From assembly GCF_016745235.1 (NCBI RefSeq), contig NZ_JAELVM010000002.1, positions 1,054,001-1,118,000 of the forward strand: a stretch of DNA of 64,000 nucleotides. The letters are read 5' to 3'. The position numbers and the translations under genes are program-made. Below, one piece after another: positions 45,266 to 54,857 of the stretch (the first letter of the stretch is position 1; each line of letters starts with the position of its first letter). The stretch is from Chryseobacterium endalhagicum (GTDB taxonomy: Bacteria; Bacteroidota; Bacteroidia; Flavobacteriales; Weeksellaceae). The notes beneath the pieces were generated by a model. It was not told where the DNA came from, searched no databases, and saw only the letters and a list, made by a program, of their open reading frames with translations.

Positions 45266-47563
45266 TTATTTCTTCGGCTTAGAACTCATAGAGAATGTAA
45301 GTTTTCCACCAGCCATAATTTCAGAATGTTTTAGGGTAAAATTCTTAATTTCCTTACCATTAAGCAATATCTTTTCCACATACACATTCTTCGGGCTTTG
45401 ATTGATGGCTTCAATTTCAAAAGTTTTTCCGTTTTCAAGATTCAGAACCGCATGGTCTACGGCAGGACTTCCAACCGCATAATCTTCAGATCCCGGAGCC
45501 ACAGGATAAAACCCGAGTGAGCTTAAGATATACCACGCACTCATCTGTCCGGCATCGTCGTTTCCTCCCAAACCATCCGGTGTGGCTTTATACTGCATCT
45601 CTAAAATCCGGCGGATCTGTGCCTGCGTTTTCCATGGCTGCCCGGCCCAGTTATAAAAATAGGCAACATGGTGAGCGGGTTCATTGCCATGAACATAGCC
45701 CCCGATAATTCCTTCGCGGGTAATATCTTCCGTATCGGCAAAAAACTCGTCGGGAAGATGCATCGTGAACAATTCATCCAGTTTTGATGCAAATTTTTTC
45801 TTTCCACCCATCATCTGCATTAGTCCATCCGGATTTTGGGGAACAAAAAAGCTGTAATTCCACGAATTTCCTTCGATGAAGCCCTGGCCATGGGTACTCA
45901 GAACGTCAAAATCTTTTTTGAAGCTTCCATCCGCCAGTCTTGGCCGCATAAATCCGGCTTTAGGATCAAAATTATTTTTCCAGTTTTCAGAACGCTTGAT
46001 AAATTGATTATAGATTTCCGTTTCACCTAAATGTTTTGCCAGCTGGGCAATCGCCCAATCGTCATAAGCATATTCCAGAGTATTGGAAACCGAAGTTCCG
46101 TTTTTCTCAGCAGGAATATAGCCCATATCCATATAATAGCCGATGCCTTCGTAATCTCTTTTATTCGCTGTGGCGATGCAGGCTTTTAAAACATCTTTCG
46201 GATCACCCGTATAATTTCCTTTGATCACAGCATCTGCAGCAACACTTACACTGTGATAACCGCTCATACACCAGTTGTCATTCGCATAATGGGACCAGAT
46301 CGGAAGCATTTTCATGGAAAACTGATCATAATGAGCCATCATGGATTTCACCATATCATTATTACGCTTTGGCTGTATAATATTGAAGAAAGGATGCAGG
46401 GCACGGTAAGTGTCCCAGATCGAGAAAGTCGTGTAGTTAGTGAATCCTTCTGCTTTGTGAACATTCTGGTCCAGACCTTTATACTCTCCGTTGATGTCCA
46501 TATAAGTGGTAGGACTGATGAAAGTATGATACATTGCCGTATAAAAATTCGTCTTTTCCGTATCAGAACCTTTGATCACGATTTTATTCAGTTCCTTATT
46601 CCAGTTTTCCTGGGCTTTGGCTTTTATCTGGTCAAACGATTGGCCTCCGGTTTCTTTTTCAAGGTTTTCCAGAGCATTGGTCTGGCTTATGGGAGATATA
46701 GCCAGTTTTACTTCTACCGCTTCATTTTCTTCCGTATCAAAATCAAAAAACATTTTCAGATTTTTTCCTGCGATCTCCGGGAAATTTTTGGTTTGGTCAA
46801 ATTTTCGCCAGAACCCTCTGTACACCTGAGGGCCGTCAAAGTTTTTCTGACCGTATGATTTAAAAGGTTTTGAAAACTTCATGGCAAAATAAACCGTTCT
46901 CGTTCTTGCCCAGCCGTTGGTCTGACGGTATCCTGTGACCGTACCGTCATTTTCCACACGAACATAAGTCCATACATTCTTGCCCTCATAATTATAAATT
47001 CCGGCTGTAAGGTCTAAAATAATATGTGCCTGATCAGATTTTGGAAATGTATAGCGGTGAACGCCCGTTCTTGTGGATGCCGTAAGTTCTGCCAGAATAT
47101 GGTGGTCATCCAGTTTTACTTTATAATATCCGGCTTCTGCTTTTTCATTTTCGTGGGAAAAACGGCTTCTGTAACCACTTTCAGGATGGGAGGCTGTTCC
47201 CGGGTTCAGCTGCAGTTTTCCTACAGTCGGCATGATCAGAAAATCTCCGAGATCGGAATGTCCCGTTCCACTGAAATGGGTAGAGCTGAAACCTACGATT
47301 GTTTTATCTTCATAGCGGTATCCTGCACAGTATTTATATACCTCACCGTTATATTTTCCGTTCAGTTCATAGGAAATAGTATCCGTCTCCGGACTCAGCT
47401 GTACGGCTCCAAACGGAACAGTGGCTCCGGGATAAGTGTGCCCCATTTTTTCCGTGCCGATTAACGGATTGACGTATTGTATTAATTTTTCAAATTTTTG
47501 AGCTTTAAGATTTAAACCGAAAAATAAAAGAAATAGAAAAACAGTTGTTCTGTGATTTTTCAT
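45266..47563 (-). CDS. GH92 alpha-mannosidase
   Basis: A 765-residue secreted protein with a signal peptide (MKNHRTTVFLFLLFFGLNLKAQ). GH92 marks are VNPLIGTEKMGHTYPGATVP, FSSTHFSGTGHSDLGDF, and the C-terminal GLGGNDDAGQMSAWYI with SSLGFYPVAPGS. GH92 enzymes are calcium-dependent exo-alpha-mannosidases acting on alpha-linked mannose, usually in the periplasm or on the surface of Bacteroidota. The exact linkage is not predictable. No SusC/D pair is nearby, so it is not in a typical PUL. Confidence 0.92.
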   Translation of the reverse strand: MKNHRTTVFLFLLFFGLNLKAQKFEKLIQYVNPLIGTEKMGHTYPGATVPFGAVQLSPETDTISYELNGKYNGEVYKYCAGYRYEDKTIVGFSSTHFSGTGHSDLGDFLIMPTVGKLQLNPGTASHPESGYRSRFSHENEKAEAGYYKVKLDDHHILAELTASTRTGVHRYTFPKSDQAHIILDLTAGIYNYEGKNVWTYVRVENDGTVTGYRQTNGWARTRTVYFAMKFSKPFKSYGQKNFDGPQVYRGFWRKFDQTKNFPEIAGKNLKMFFDFDTEENEAVEVKLAISPISQTNALENLEKETGGQSFDQIKAKAQENWNKELNKIVIKGSDTEKTNFYTAMYHTFISPTTYMDINGEYKGLDQNVHKAEGFTNYTTFSIWDTYRALHPFFNIIQPKRNNDMVKSMMAHYDQFSMKMLPIWSHYANDNWCMSGYHSVSVAADAVIKGNYTGDPKDVLKACIATANKRDYEGIGYYMDMGYIPAEKNGTSVSNTLEYAYDDWAIAQLAKHLGETEIYNQFIKRSENWKNNFDPKAGFMRPRLADGSFKKDFDVLSTHGQGFIEGNSWNYSFFVPQNPDGLMQMMGGKKKFASKLDELFTMHLPDEFFADTEDITREGIIGGYVHGNEPAHHVAYFYNWAGQPWKTQAQIRRILEMQYKATPDGLGGNDDAGQMSAWYILSSLGFYPVAPGSEDYAVGSPAVDHAVLNLENGKTFEIEAINQSPKNVYVEKILLNGKEIKNFTLKHSEIMAGGKLTFSMSSKPKK

Positions 47564-47779
47564 TAATGGAATATTTTCAAAGGTTAAAATTAATTAAAAA
47601 TCAAAAAATAATCATTTACTGCTTATAATTTAACATAAACCATATATTGGCTTTCGCTGTATTTCTTCAATAAGCGAAGCGCCATTGTTTATCCTAAAAA
47701 CATCCACAAAGAAATCACCTTTGTTTATCCTTGCGATTAACAGAGCCAGTAATGTATTTAGAAAATTTCCACCATTTAT

Positions 47780-48463
47780 TTATCCTTTTTCAGAAAACCG
47801 GAAACCTATCCCATGCAGATTTTCGATCAGAATATTCTGCTCATCGGCGAGCACCTTCCGCAGCCTGGAAATAAATACGTCCAGACTCCGCCCCATAAAA
47901 TAATCATCATCTCCCCAGATGGCCTTCAGAATATCCTGCCTTTTCAGGACTGTGTTTTTGTGGTGGATAAAGTATAACAGCAATTCAGATTCCCGCTGGG
48001 TAAGGGTAATTCTGTTTTCTATAGTCTGAAGCGTGTAGTTTTTCGGATCGAAATCATATTTTCCGACTTTGTATTTTGGCGGTGAGGGATCTGTTTTTTT
48101 TGTGCGTTTCAGGAAAACTTCAATTTTCAGGATCAGTTCTTCTATACTGAAAGGCTTGACCAGATAATCATCCGCGCCTATTTTCAGACCTTTGATCCGG
48201 TCTTCTTTCAAAGCTTTGGCAGAAATAAAGATAATAGGAATTTCAGAGTTTTTATTGCGGATTTGCTGAGCGACTTCAAACCCGTTCAGTTCCGGCATCA
48301 TAATGTCCAGCAGGCAGATATCGAAATTTTGGTTGTTGAATGCATCCAGTGCGGATTTCCCATCCGAATAGCAGTTGATGTCATAATAACTTTCCAGGCT
48401 GTCCTGAATCAGGAAAGCTATTGTTTCGTCATCTTCTGCGTATAAAATTTTAGATTTCTCCAT
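47780..48463 (-). CDS. OmpR-family response regulator (system 1)
   Basis: A 227-residue regulator. The receiver has the acidic pair in LYAEDDETIAF, the phospho-acceptor Asp in ICLLDIMMPELNG, Lys in DDYLVKPFS, and the Ser/Thr switch in IFISAKA. The winged helix carries LTQRESELLLYFIHHKN and the recognition helix YFMGRSLDVFISRLRK. It lies 12 bp downstream of its kinase. Its likely operators are the TTAAC repeats at 49770-49808, by inference from paralogy with system 2. Confidence 0.92.
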   Translation of the reverse strand: MEKSKILYAEDDETIAFLIQDSLESYYDINCYSDGKSALDAFNNQNFDICLLDIMMPELNGFEVAQQIRNKNSEIPIIFISAKALKEDRIKGLKIGADDYLVKPFSIEELILKIEVFLKRTKKTDPSPPKYKVGKYDFDPKNYTLQTIENRITLTQRESELLLYFIHHKNTVLKRQDILKAIWGDDDYFMGRSLDVFISRLRKVLADEQNILIENLHGIGFRFSEKG

Positions 48464-48475
48464 ACATTCACATTA

Positions 48476-49738
48476 TTACTTAGACGGGAAAAAGAGTGTT
48501 GTGGTAATGCCTTTGTCTGTATTATTTTCAACAGAAATTTTCCAGTTATGCTGCTGTACCACTTTTTTTACATAAAATAATCCCAGTCCGAAACCATTGA
48601 TTTTCTCCGTTTTTTTGGTGCTTACCCGGTAAAATTTCTCAAAAATATGAGGAATATTTTTAGCAGGAATACCCATTCCGTTGTCTTTAAACTTTAAATA
48701 TAATCCTTTTGAATCTTTGTAGGATGAAATTACAATATCCGGTTTTGTTTCACAATACTTAATGGAGTTATCCAGAAGGTTGTAAACAATGTTCGTAAAG
48801 TGAAATTCATCAGCCATAATGGAGGAACTTCCGTCAATATCCACATGAATGCTGAGGTTTTCATTCTTTTGCCTGATGCTGTCTGCAATTTCCTGAATAA
48901 AAGGAAGAAGCATGATCTTCTGAGGTTTCAAAGACAGTCCGGCAGAATCATTTTTCGCAATATTCAGTATTTTTTCAATATGGCTGTTCAGCTTATAACT
49001 TTGATTGATGATAATGGAAGTGTAGGTTTGCAGCCTGGAATTTTCCTGTATCAGATCCTGTTTATTGAGTGCTTCCGATGCTAAGAGTATCGAAGATAGC
49101 GGAGTTTTAAACTCATGGGTCATATTGTTGATGAAATCCCGCTGCAGTTCAGTGAATTTTTTCTGCTGAATAATCGTATAGATAGAATAAACATACACCA
49201 GGAGGATAATAATCAATGCAGCTGTAAGGATATACCAAAACCTTAACGAGCTGATCAGATAAGTAGCTTTATCAGGAAACCGGATGGAAAAATAATAGAT
49301 CAGGTTTTTATGCTTGGGGAAATTAATCACCTTATTGCTGGGAGCTTCCTGATGGGTGGAAATATACTTCCCATACACCATTTTATCGCTGTGGCAGTTG
49401 TATAAAGCATAAGCGTAGTTGGTATTGATCTGGAAACGGGTGAATTCGGTTTTCAGATAATGTTCCAGAACCACAGGATGAAACTCATTATTGATATTAA
49501 CCACATAATAATCGTTGGAAATTACCTGTACCGGGTTCTCAGTATAAGAAGTTTTTCCTCCCGATAATTTTTCAGCCACTTCCAGTAAAGCAATATTTAC
49601 TTTCTGATTGAATTTTTCATCTTCAAGACGGTAAGCCTGCCGGGTCCAGAGAAGCTGGGCTATTAAAATTCCGATAATAGCAATGAACCCCAGCGTTATA
49701 ATAATATTGAGCTTTTTTATTTTCATTTCCTGAAACAA
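48476..49738 (-). CDS. Sensor histidine kinase (system 1)
   Basis: A 420-residue membrane kinase. Two membrane helices (about 8-28 and 165-190) bound a periplasmic sensor region of roughly 135 residues. The H-box is NNMTHEFKTPLSSILLASEAL, the N-box NIVYNLLDNSIKYCE, the G-boxes KDNGMGIPAKNIPHIFEKF and GFGLGLFYVKKVV. It lacks a clear HAMP domain. The ligand is unknown. The operon order is kinase then regulator, as in system 2. Confidence 0.9.
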   Translation of the reverse strand: MFQEMKIKKLNIIITLGFIAIIGILIAQLLWTRQAYRLEDEKFNQKVNIALLEVAEKLSGGKTSYTENPVQVISNDYYVVNINNEFHPVVLEHYLKTEFTRFQINTNYAYALYNCHSDKMVYGKYISTHQEAPSNKVINFPKHKNLIYYFSIRFPDKATYLISSLRFWYILTAALIIILLVYVYSIYTIIQQKKFTELQRDFINNMTHEFKTPLSSILLASEALNKQDLIQENSRLQTYTSIIINQSYKLNSHIEKILNIAKNDSAGLSLKPQKIMLLPFIQEIADSIRQKNENLSIHVDIDGSSSIMADEFHFTNIVYNLLDNSIKYCETKPDIVISSYKDSKGLYLKFKDNGMGIPAKNIPHIFEKFYRVSTKKTEKINGFGLGLFYVKKVVQQHNWKISVENNTDKGITTTLFFPSK

Positions 49739-49769
49739 TATTATCCAAAAATATCTATTAATCTTTTAT

Positions 49770-49838
49770 CATTAACAACTCGTTAACAAATGTTTGATAC
49801 CGGTTAACAAGTTGTAATAGCCTTCTGCTTTACATTTG
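49770..49838 (+). promoter_or_regulatory. Phased TTAAC operator array and -7 element (system 1)
   Basis: TTAAC occurs at 49772-49776, 49783-49787 and 49804-49808, spaced 11 and 21 bp, so all on one helix face. The full words are CATTAAC, CGTTAAC and GGTTAAC. Exactly 22 nt after the last comes TACATTTG (49831-49838), with no good -33 TTG, as expected of an activated promoter. It lies between the kinase and the DUF1573 gene. Binding by the neighbouring regulator is inferred. Confidence 0.6.
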
Positions 49839-49886
49839 TTATATCAAAAAAAGATAAACAGTTTTAACTCAATAAAATTTATACTC

Positions 49887-50297
49887 ATGAAAAATTTAAA
49901 AATCACAGCTCTTTTAGCCGTTTTGGCGTTCTCTCCGTTTTATGCCAATGTATTTCCAGCTGAAGGCACTCCTGTTGTAGCAAAGATTGCAGACGGCGTT
50001 AAATGGAAATCTGAATCTATAGATGTGGGAAATATTCCTCAGGGAAAACCGAAACTGATCAGATTTGAATTTACCAATACAAGTTCAAAGCCTATCGTTA
50101 TCGAAAATGTAGCACCATCATGCGGATGCACAACAGCTGACTATACTAAAACTCCGATCCTTCCCGGTAAAAAAGGATTTGTAGAAGCAAGTTACAATGC
50201 AGCGGCTGCAGGAGCATTCATGAAAACAGTAAATGTGACCACAAGCGAAAGCAAAACCCCTAAAACTCTTTCTTTCAAAGGAATAGTTGTTTCATAA
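49887..50297 (+). CDS. DUF1573 periplasmic protein
   Basis: A 136-residue protein with a signal peptide (MKNLKITALLAVLAFSPFYA) and one DUF1573 Ig-like domain: IDVGNIPQGKPKLIRFEFTN, then the SCGCTTADYTKTPILPG motif. The domain is widespread in Bacteroidota, with no set function. The frame is open back to TTG 49836, but that lies inside the TACATTTG element, so ATG 49887 is used. It diverges from the system 1 kinase and probably belongs to its regulon. Confidence 0.85.
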   Translation: MKNLKITALLAVLAFSPFYANVFPAEGTPVVAKIADGVKWKSESIDVGNIPQGKPKLIRFEFTNTSSKPIVIENVAPSCGCTTADYTKTPILPGKKGFVEASYNAAAAGAFMKTVNVTTSESKTPKTLSFKGIVVS

Positions 50298-50318
50298 TTA
50301 TAATCTTGTAATAAAAGG

Positions 50319-50351
50319 AAACCGTTTCACAGCCCGTGAGGCGGTTTTTTT
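50319..50351 (+). terminator. Terminator after DUF1573
   Basis: AAACCGTTTCAC (50319-50330) pairs with GTGAGGCGGTTT (50336-50347), including two G-U pairs, followed by T's. Confidence 0.82.
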
Positions 50352-50440
50352 GTAAGCGGCAGATAAAACACACGCTTAATCGAATCAATGTAATTGATTC
50401 TCTTCTTTGCTTTCCTTAAATATGCAGCTTCAGAATGGAT

Positions 50441-51046
50441 CTTTGCGTTAAAATCTCCCACAGATCCCGCGAATTACACAGATTTTTTCGCTTATCAGAT
50501 TAGTGTTATCTGTGAATTCATTCGTGAAATTTGTGTTTAAAAAATATTTTCAATCAAAATCATCTTTGCTAAAATCTCCCACAGATCACGCGAATTACAC
50601 AGATTTTTCGCTTATCAGATTAGTGTTATCTGTGGATTCATTCGTGAAATTTGTGTTTAAAAAAATATTTCGAATCAAAATCATCTTTGCTAAAATCTCC
50701 CGCAGATCACGCGAATTACACAGATTTTTTTACCTGTCAGATTAGTGTTATCTGTGGATTTATTCGTTAAATTTGCGTTTAAAAAATATTTCTAATCAAG
50801 ATCATCTTTGCTAAAATCTCCCGCAGATCCCGCGAATTACACAGATTTTTTCGTCTATCAGATTAGTGTTATCCGTGAATTCATTCGTGAAATTTGTGTT
50901 TAAAAAATATTTCTAATCAAGATCATCTTTGCTAAAATCTCCCGCAGATCCCGCGAATTACACAGATTTTTCGCTTATCAGATTAGTGTTATCTGTGAAT
51001 TCATTCGTGAAATTTGTGTTTAAAAAATATTTCGAATCAAAATCAT
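50441..51046 (+). repeat. Five tandem copies of a 121-bp unit
   Basis: Units start at 50441, 50564, 50685, 50806 and 50927 and end at 51046. Each has CTTTGCTAAAATCTCCC, GCAGATC-CGCGAATTACACAG (some start CACAGATC), CAGATTAGTGTTATC, a TTCATTCGTGAAATTTG word and an A/T-rich tail. Units differ by only a few bases. Within each, ACAGATTTTT and the later ATCTGTG can pair. There are no unique spacers and no gene; short ORFs across it are artefacts. Confidence 0.93.
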
Positions 51047-51184
51047 CTTTAAGTTGTTACTGTTTTTTATCGATGATTTTTAAACAGAGAAAAGAGAATA
51101 GCTATTTATAACATTATTATTTATCCCATTATTTTAAATGGCATGAATTCAATATTTAGTATTTTTAGGAAAAAATAAAATTAT

Positions 51185-52066
51185 ATGAATTTATATACAC
51201 AACCGATGTTGCGCGAAGGGGCATTGAAAGATAAAGTAGCCATTGTTACAGGAGGAGGAAGCGGTCTTGGAAAAGCAATGACCAAATATTTCCTGGAGCT
51301 GGGGGCCAAAGTTGTCATTACTTCCCGTAATCTGGAGAAGCTGCAGGCTACTGCTAAAGAACTGGAAGATGAAACGGGCGGAAAAGTTCTTTCCGTGGCT
51401 TGTGATGTAAGAAACTGGGATGAGGTGGAAGCTATGAAAGAAGCGGCACTGAAAGAATTCGGAAGAATTGATATCCTGTTGAACAATGCTGCCGGAAACT
51501 TTATCTCGCCTACAGAAAGATTAACGCATTCGGCTTTTGATTCTATTTTGGATATTGTTTTGAAAGGAACAAAGAACTGTACGCTTTCCGTTGGAAAACA
51601 CTGGATTGATTCTAAAACTCCGGGAACTGTTCTGAATATTGTCACTACCTACGCCTGGACAGGATCAGCTTATGTGGTTCCTTCCGCATGTGCAAAGGCA
51701 GGGGTTCTGGCCATGACCAGATCGCTTGCGGTAGAATGGGCAAAATACGGAATCCGTTTTAACGCAATTGCTCCGGGGCCTTTCCCTACAAAAGGAGCCT
51801 GGGACAGACTGCTTCCGGGAGACCTTCAGGAAAAATTTGATATGAAGAAAAAAGTGCCTTTAAGAAGGGTAGGAGAACATCAGGAACTGGCGAATCTTGC
51901 TGCTTATCTGGTGTCAGACTACTCAGCGTATATGAATGGTGAGGTGGTAACCATAGACGGAGGCGAGTGGCTTCAGGGAGCCGGAGAATTCAATATGCTT
52001 GAAGATATTCCCAAAGAAATGTGGGATGCGCTTGAAGCGATGATCAAATCAAAAAAATCAAACTAA
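51185..52066 (+). CDS. SDR oxidoreductase, 2,4-dienoyl-CoA reductase-like
   Basis: A 293-residue Rossmann-fold NAD(P)-dependent reductase. The cofactor loop is TGGGSGLGKAM, with the SRNLEKL segment fitting NADPH, and the NNAAGNFISP motif follows. The classical YxxxK is replaced by VVPSACAKAGVLAMTRSLAVEW, the arrangement of DECR-type dienoyl-CoA reductases, where the catalytic Tyr lies elsewhere. It would act in beta-oxidation of unsaturated acyl-CoAs. Other SDR activities cannot be excluded. Confidence 0.82.
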   Translation: MNLYTQPMLREGALKDKVAIVTGGGSGLGKAMTKYFLELGAKVVITSRNLEKLQATAKELEDETGGKVLSVACDVRNWDEVEAMKEAALKEFGRIDILLNNAAGNFISPTERLTHSAFDSILDIVLKGTKNCTLSVGKHWIDSKTPGTVLNIVTTYAWTGSAYVVPSACAKAGVLAMTRSLAVEWAKYGIRFNAIAPGPFPTKGAWDRLLPGDLQEKFDMKKKVPLRRVGEHQELANLAAYLVSDYSAYMNGEVVTIDGGEWLQGAGEFNMLEDIPKEMWDALEAMIKSKKSN

Positions 52067-52271
52067 ATTTTTGATTTCAACATTAAGGCATTTAGATTAT
52101 TGCCCCTAAAGATTAATTAAGAATATCTTCGATATTTTAAGCCTGGAGCTTCATTTTTACCACAGGCAAATTCTTAAAAGATCTTGAACAAAGCAATGCA
52201 CTCAACTTCTTAATGTTTAAAAAATGAAAATTTGAATGAGCTTTCAACAACTTACCATAAATAAAAAAATA

Positions 52272-52308
52272 AAAAAATCCCGGTCTTGTAACGATTCCGG
52301 GATTTTTT
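52272..52308 (+). terminator. Terminator before the M1 peptidase gene
   Basis: AAAAAATCCCGG with CCGGGATTTTTT around a 13-nt loop. The remaining 52067-52271 gap shows nothing I recognise. Confidence 0.85.
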
Positions 52309-52343
52309 ATAACTTATCATGAAATTTTTTAAACTTTTCCAAA

Positions 52344-54542
52344 ATGAATTATAAACTTCCAGGTCTTGTTGCTGCAGCAGCAATCTTCCTGTTTTCGGGG
52401 TCTGCCTTAGCCCAGGAAACTCCGAAATACAGTTATGTTGAGGCATTCAAACCTTTCTTTTATCCGCAAACCGGAACCGAAACACGTTCTGCAAGCGGGC
52501 AGCCGGGGCATGCGTATTGGCAGAATTCTGCAGATTACAACCTGAATGTAAGTCTTAATGAAGCCAAAAACGAAATCACAGGAACTGCTGAAATCACCTA
52601 TACCAATAACAGCCCGGATCAGATGGGCTTTCTGTGGCTCCAGCTGGATCAAAATTTATTTGAAAAAGATTCCAGAGGAAATGCTGTAGTTCCGCCGGCG
52701 GGAAGCAGAAACGGAGCTCATGGAGAAAACCTGGACGGAGGGTATAAAATTAAATCTGTCACGCTGGATGGTAAAGAAGTTAAATATACCGTTACCGATA
52801 CCAGAATGCAGATCGATCTTCCAAAAGAGCTCAAAGCTAAAGGAGGGGTTGCCAGGATCAAAATTGATTATTCCTTTATCTCTCCGGAATACGGATCGGA
52901 CCGAATGGGCGTGCAGAAAACAAAGAATGGCAAGATATTTACCATGGCACAATGGTATCCAAGGATGTGCGTGTATGATGATGTGATGGGCTGGAATACC
53001 CTTCCTTACGTGGGAGCCTCGGAATTTTATCTTGAATACGGAAATATCACCGCGAATATTACCGTTCCTTCCAACCATTATGTAGTGGCATCAGGAGAGC
53101 TGCAGAATTACAAAGACGTTTACAGCAAAGAAGAAAACAACCGTTGGGAACAGGCCAGAAACAGTGATAAAACGGTCATGATCCGTCCTGAATCTGAGAT
53201 TGGAAAAAATCAGGCTTCCGGAACCAAAACATGGAAATTTAAAATAGATCAGACCCGTGATTTTGCATGGGCATCGTCACCGGCGTTTATTCTGGATGCG
53301 GCAAAAATTAATCTTCCGAGCGGTAAAAAATCTGTTGCGATATCAGCCTATCCGGCAGAAAGCGGTGGAGAAAAGGCCTGGGGAAGATCTACAGAGTATA
53401 CAAAAGCAGCGATTGAACATTATTCTGAAAAATGGTATGAATACACCTATCCGGCCGCTACCAATGTAGCTGGAAACGAAGGCGGGATGGAGTATCCCGG
53501 AATTGTATTCTGTCATATGGATTCTGCTGGCGAAGATCTTTGGGGCGTTACGGATCACGAATTCGGGCACAACTGGTTTCCGATGATCGTAGGTTCCAAT
53601 GAAAGACTGTTTGCATGGATGGATGAAGGGTTCAATACCTTTATCAACGAATTGTCTACAAAAGCTTTCAACAACGGGGAATATTACAGCAAGAAAAGTA
53701 TTGCCAGAAGCGGAAGCTTTATGATGGGGGATAATATTGAGCCTATTATGGTAGGTCCGGATAATATGAAGGAAAGAAGCATAGGCGTTTTGGCTTACTT
53801 TAAACCGGGAATCGGACTTCAGATCTTGAGAGAAACCATTCTTGGTCCGGAGAAATTTGACAAAGCTTTTAAAACCTATATCAACCGGTGGGCTTTCAAA
53901 CATCCTACGCCTTGGGATTTCTTCCATACGATGGAAAATGTCTCCGGTGAAGAGCTGAACTGGTTCTGGAGAGGCTGGTTTATCAATAAATGGAAAATTG
54001 ACCAGTCCGTTAAAGAGGTGAAATATGTTAATGGTGATTTTAAAAACGGAGCTCAGATCACAGTTGAAAACCTTGGACAGCTTCCAATGCCTACGACGGT
54101 TCAGGTGACATTTAAGGACGGAGCAAAACAGACCGTTAAAATACCTGTTGAGGTTTGGAAACGTAATACGGAATGGCTGCTTAAATTAGATTCAAATAAA
54201 GAGATCGGCGGAGTGACCCTGGATCCGGACGGAATGGTTCCTGATGTGAATATGACCAATAATATCTGGCCATCAGCAGAGAAAAAACCAATCGATAAGA
54301 TCAATACAAAAGATTTTACGGGAACCTACGGTATCAAGAGTGATCCTATCAAACTGGTCTTTTCAGACAAAAACGGACAGCTTTATCTGAAGGCAGGAGC
54401 TCAGCAGGAATTTCCCCTGAACTATACAGGCGGCAATGAATTTACTTTTGAAGAAGCTGCTATCGTGCTGTTGTTCAGTAAAGACAAAAAGACGGTTACC
54501 TTTAAACAGGGCGGAAGAGAATATGTATTTACGAAAGAATAA
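52344..54542 (+). CDS. M1-family zinc metallopeptidase, 732 aa
   Basis: A secreted gluzincin with a signal peptide (ending SGSALAQ). The N-terminal beta-domain has [20 protein letters not shown]. The exopeptidase-type motif GGMEYPGIV precedes the zinc site [13 protein letters not shown], whose first His is near residue 405, with the third ligand in WMDEGFNTF. The last about 80 residues form a small extra domain ([18 protein letters not shown]). It should release N-terminal residues from peptides in the periplasm or outside. A related gene is at 60837-62702. Confidence 0.9.
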   Translation: MNYKLPGLVAAAAIFLFSGSALAQETPKYSYVEAFKPFFYPQTGTETRSASGQPGHAYWQNSADYNLNVSLNEAKNEITGTAEITYTNNSPDQMGFLWLQLDQNLFEKDSRGNAVVPPAGSRNGAHGENLDGGYKIKSVTLDGKEVKYTVTDTRMQIDLPKELKAKGGVARIKIDYSFISPEYGSDRMGVQKTKNGKIFTMAQWYPRMCVYDDVMGWNTLPYVGASEFYLEYGNITANITVPSNHYVVASGELQNYKDVYSKEENNRWEQARNSDKTVMIRPESEIGKNQASGTKTWKFKIDQTRDFAWASSPAFILDAAKINLPSGKKSVAISAYPAESGGEKAWGRSTEYTKAAIEHYSEKWYEYTYPAATNVAGNEGGMEYPGIVFCHMDSAGEDLWGVTDHEFGHNWFPMIVGSNERLFAWMDEGFNTFINELSTKAFNNGEYYSKKSIARSGSFMMGDNIEPIMVGPDNMKERSIGVLAYFKPGIGLQILRETILGPEKFDKAFKTYINRWAFKHPTPWDFFHTMENVSGEELNWFWRGWFINKWKIDQSVKEVKYVNGDFKNGAQITVENLGQLPMPTTVQVTFKDGAKQTVKIPVEVWKRNTEWLLKLDSNKEIGGVTLDPDGMVPDVNMTNNIWPSAEKKPIDKINTKDFTGTYGIKSDPIKLVFSDKNGQLYLKAGAQQEFPLNYTGGNEFTFEEAAIVLLFSKDKKTVTFKQGGREYVFTKE

Positions 54543-54563
54543 AATACAGTTTTAACTGATACT

Positions 54564-54600
54564 AAAAAACCGGAACTTCAGATTGGAGTTCCGGTTTTTT
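54564..54600 (+). terminator. Terminator of the first M1 peptidase gene
   Basis: A perfect 14-bp stem, AAAAAACCGGAACT with AGTTCCGGTTTTTT, loop 9 nt. Confidence 0.92.
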
Positions 54601-54839
54601 GTTGGGAAGAAAGATGGAAAGGAAGAGGGATGATGGAAGCTGGAAGTACTATCCGACCTTCATTTCAATATTACAGAAAAACTTTAAACCTTAAACTTTG
54701 AACCTTGAACTTTGAATCTTGAACATTAGTAAAACCAAACTCCACTAGTTCTTTCCACTGCTTTAACTTCCCTCCTCAGACTTCCCTCCTAACAAATTAA
54801 CAATAATGTATCCCCTCTCGGCAGGATATCCTATTTTTG
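54601..54839 (+). repeat. Low-complexity intergenic tract and -7 element
   Basis: The tract has GGAAG/GATGG-type purine words (54605-54645), then a run of AAACTTTGAACCTTGAAC-like heptads (about 54675-54725), then CTTCCCTCC-type pyrimidine words (54760-54790) complementary to the first. A TATTTTTG at 54832-54839 is a plausible -7 element for the next gene. Confidence 0.6.
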
Positions 54840-54857
54840 TGATACTAATTTAAAATT

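Noticed and set aside
46253..46858. 201-codon antisense frame in the GH92 gene
   Set aside because: No domain, no promoter, and entirely inside a well-supported gene.
45266..47563. Polysaccharide utilisation locus around GH92
   Set aside because: No SusC/SusD pair or other glycosidase is adjacent; the neighbours are a two-component system and pyrC.
50441..51046. CRISPR array
   Set aside because: Units are near-identical over the full 121 bp with no unique spacers, and no cas gene is present.
50503..51111. Short plus-strand ORFs across the 121-bp array
   Set aside because: They translate the same repeat unit in several copies and have no start signals.
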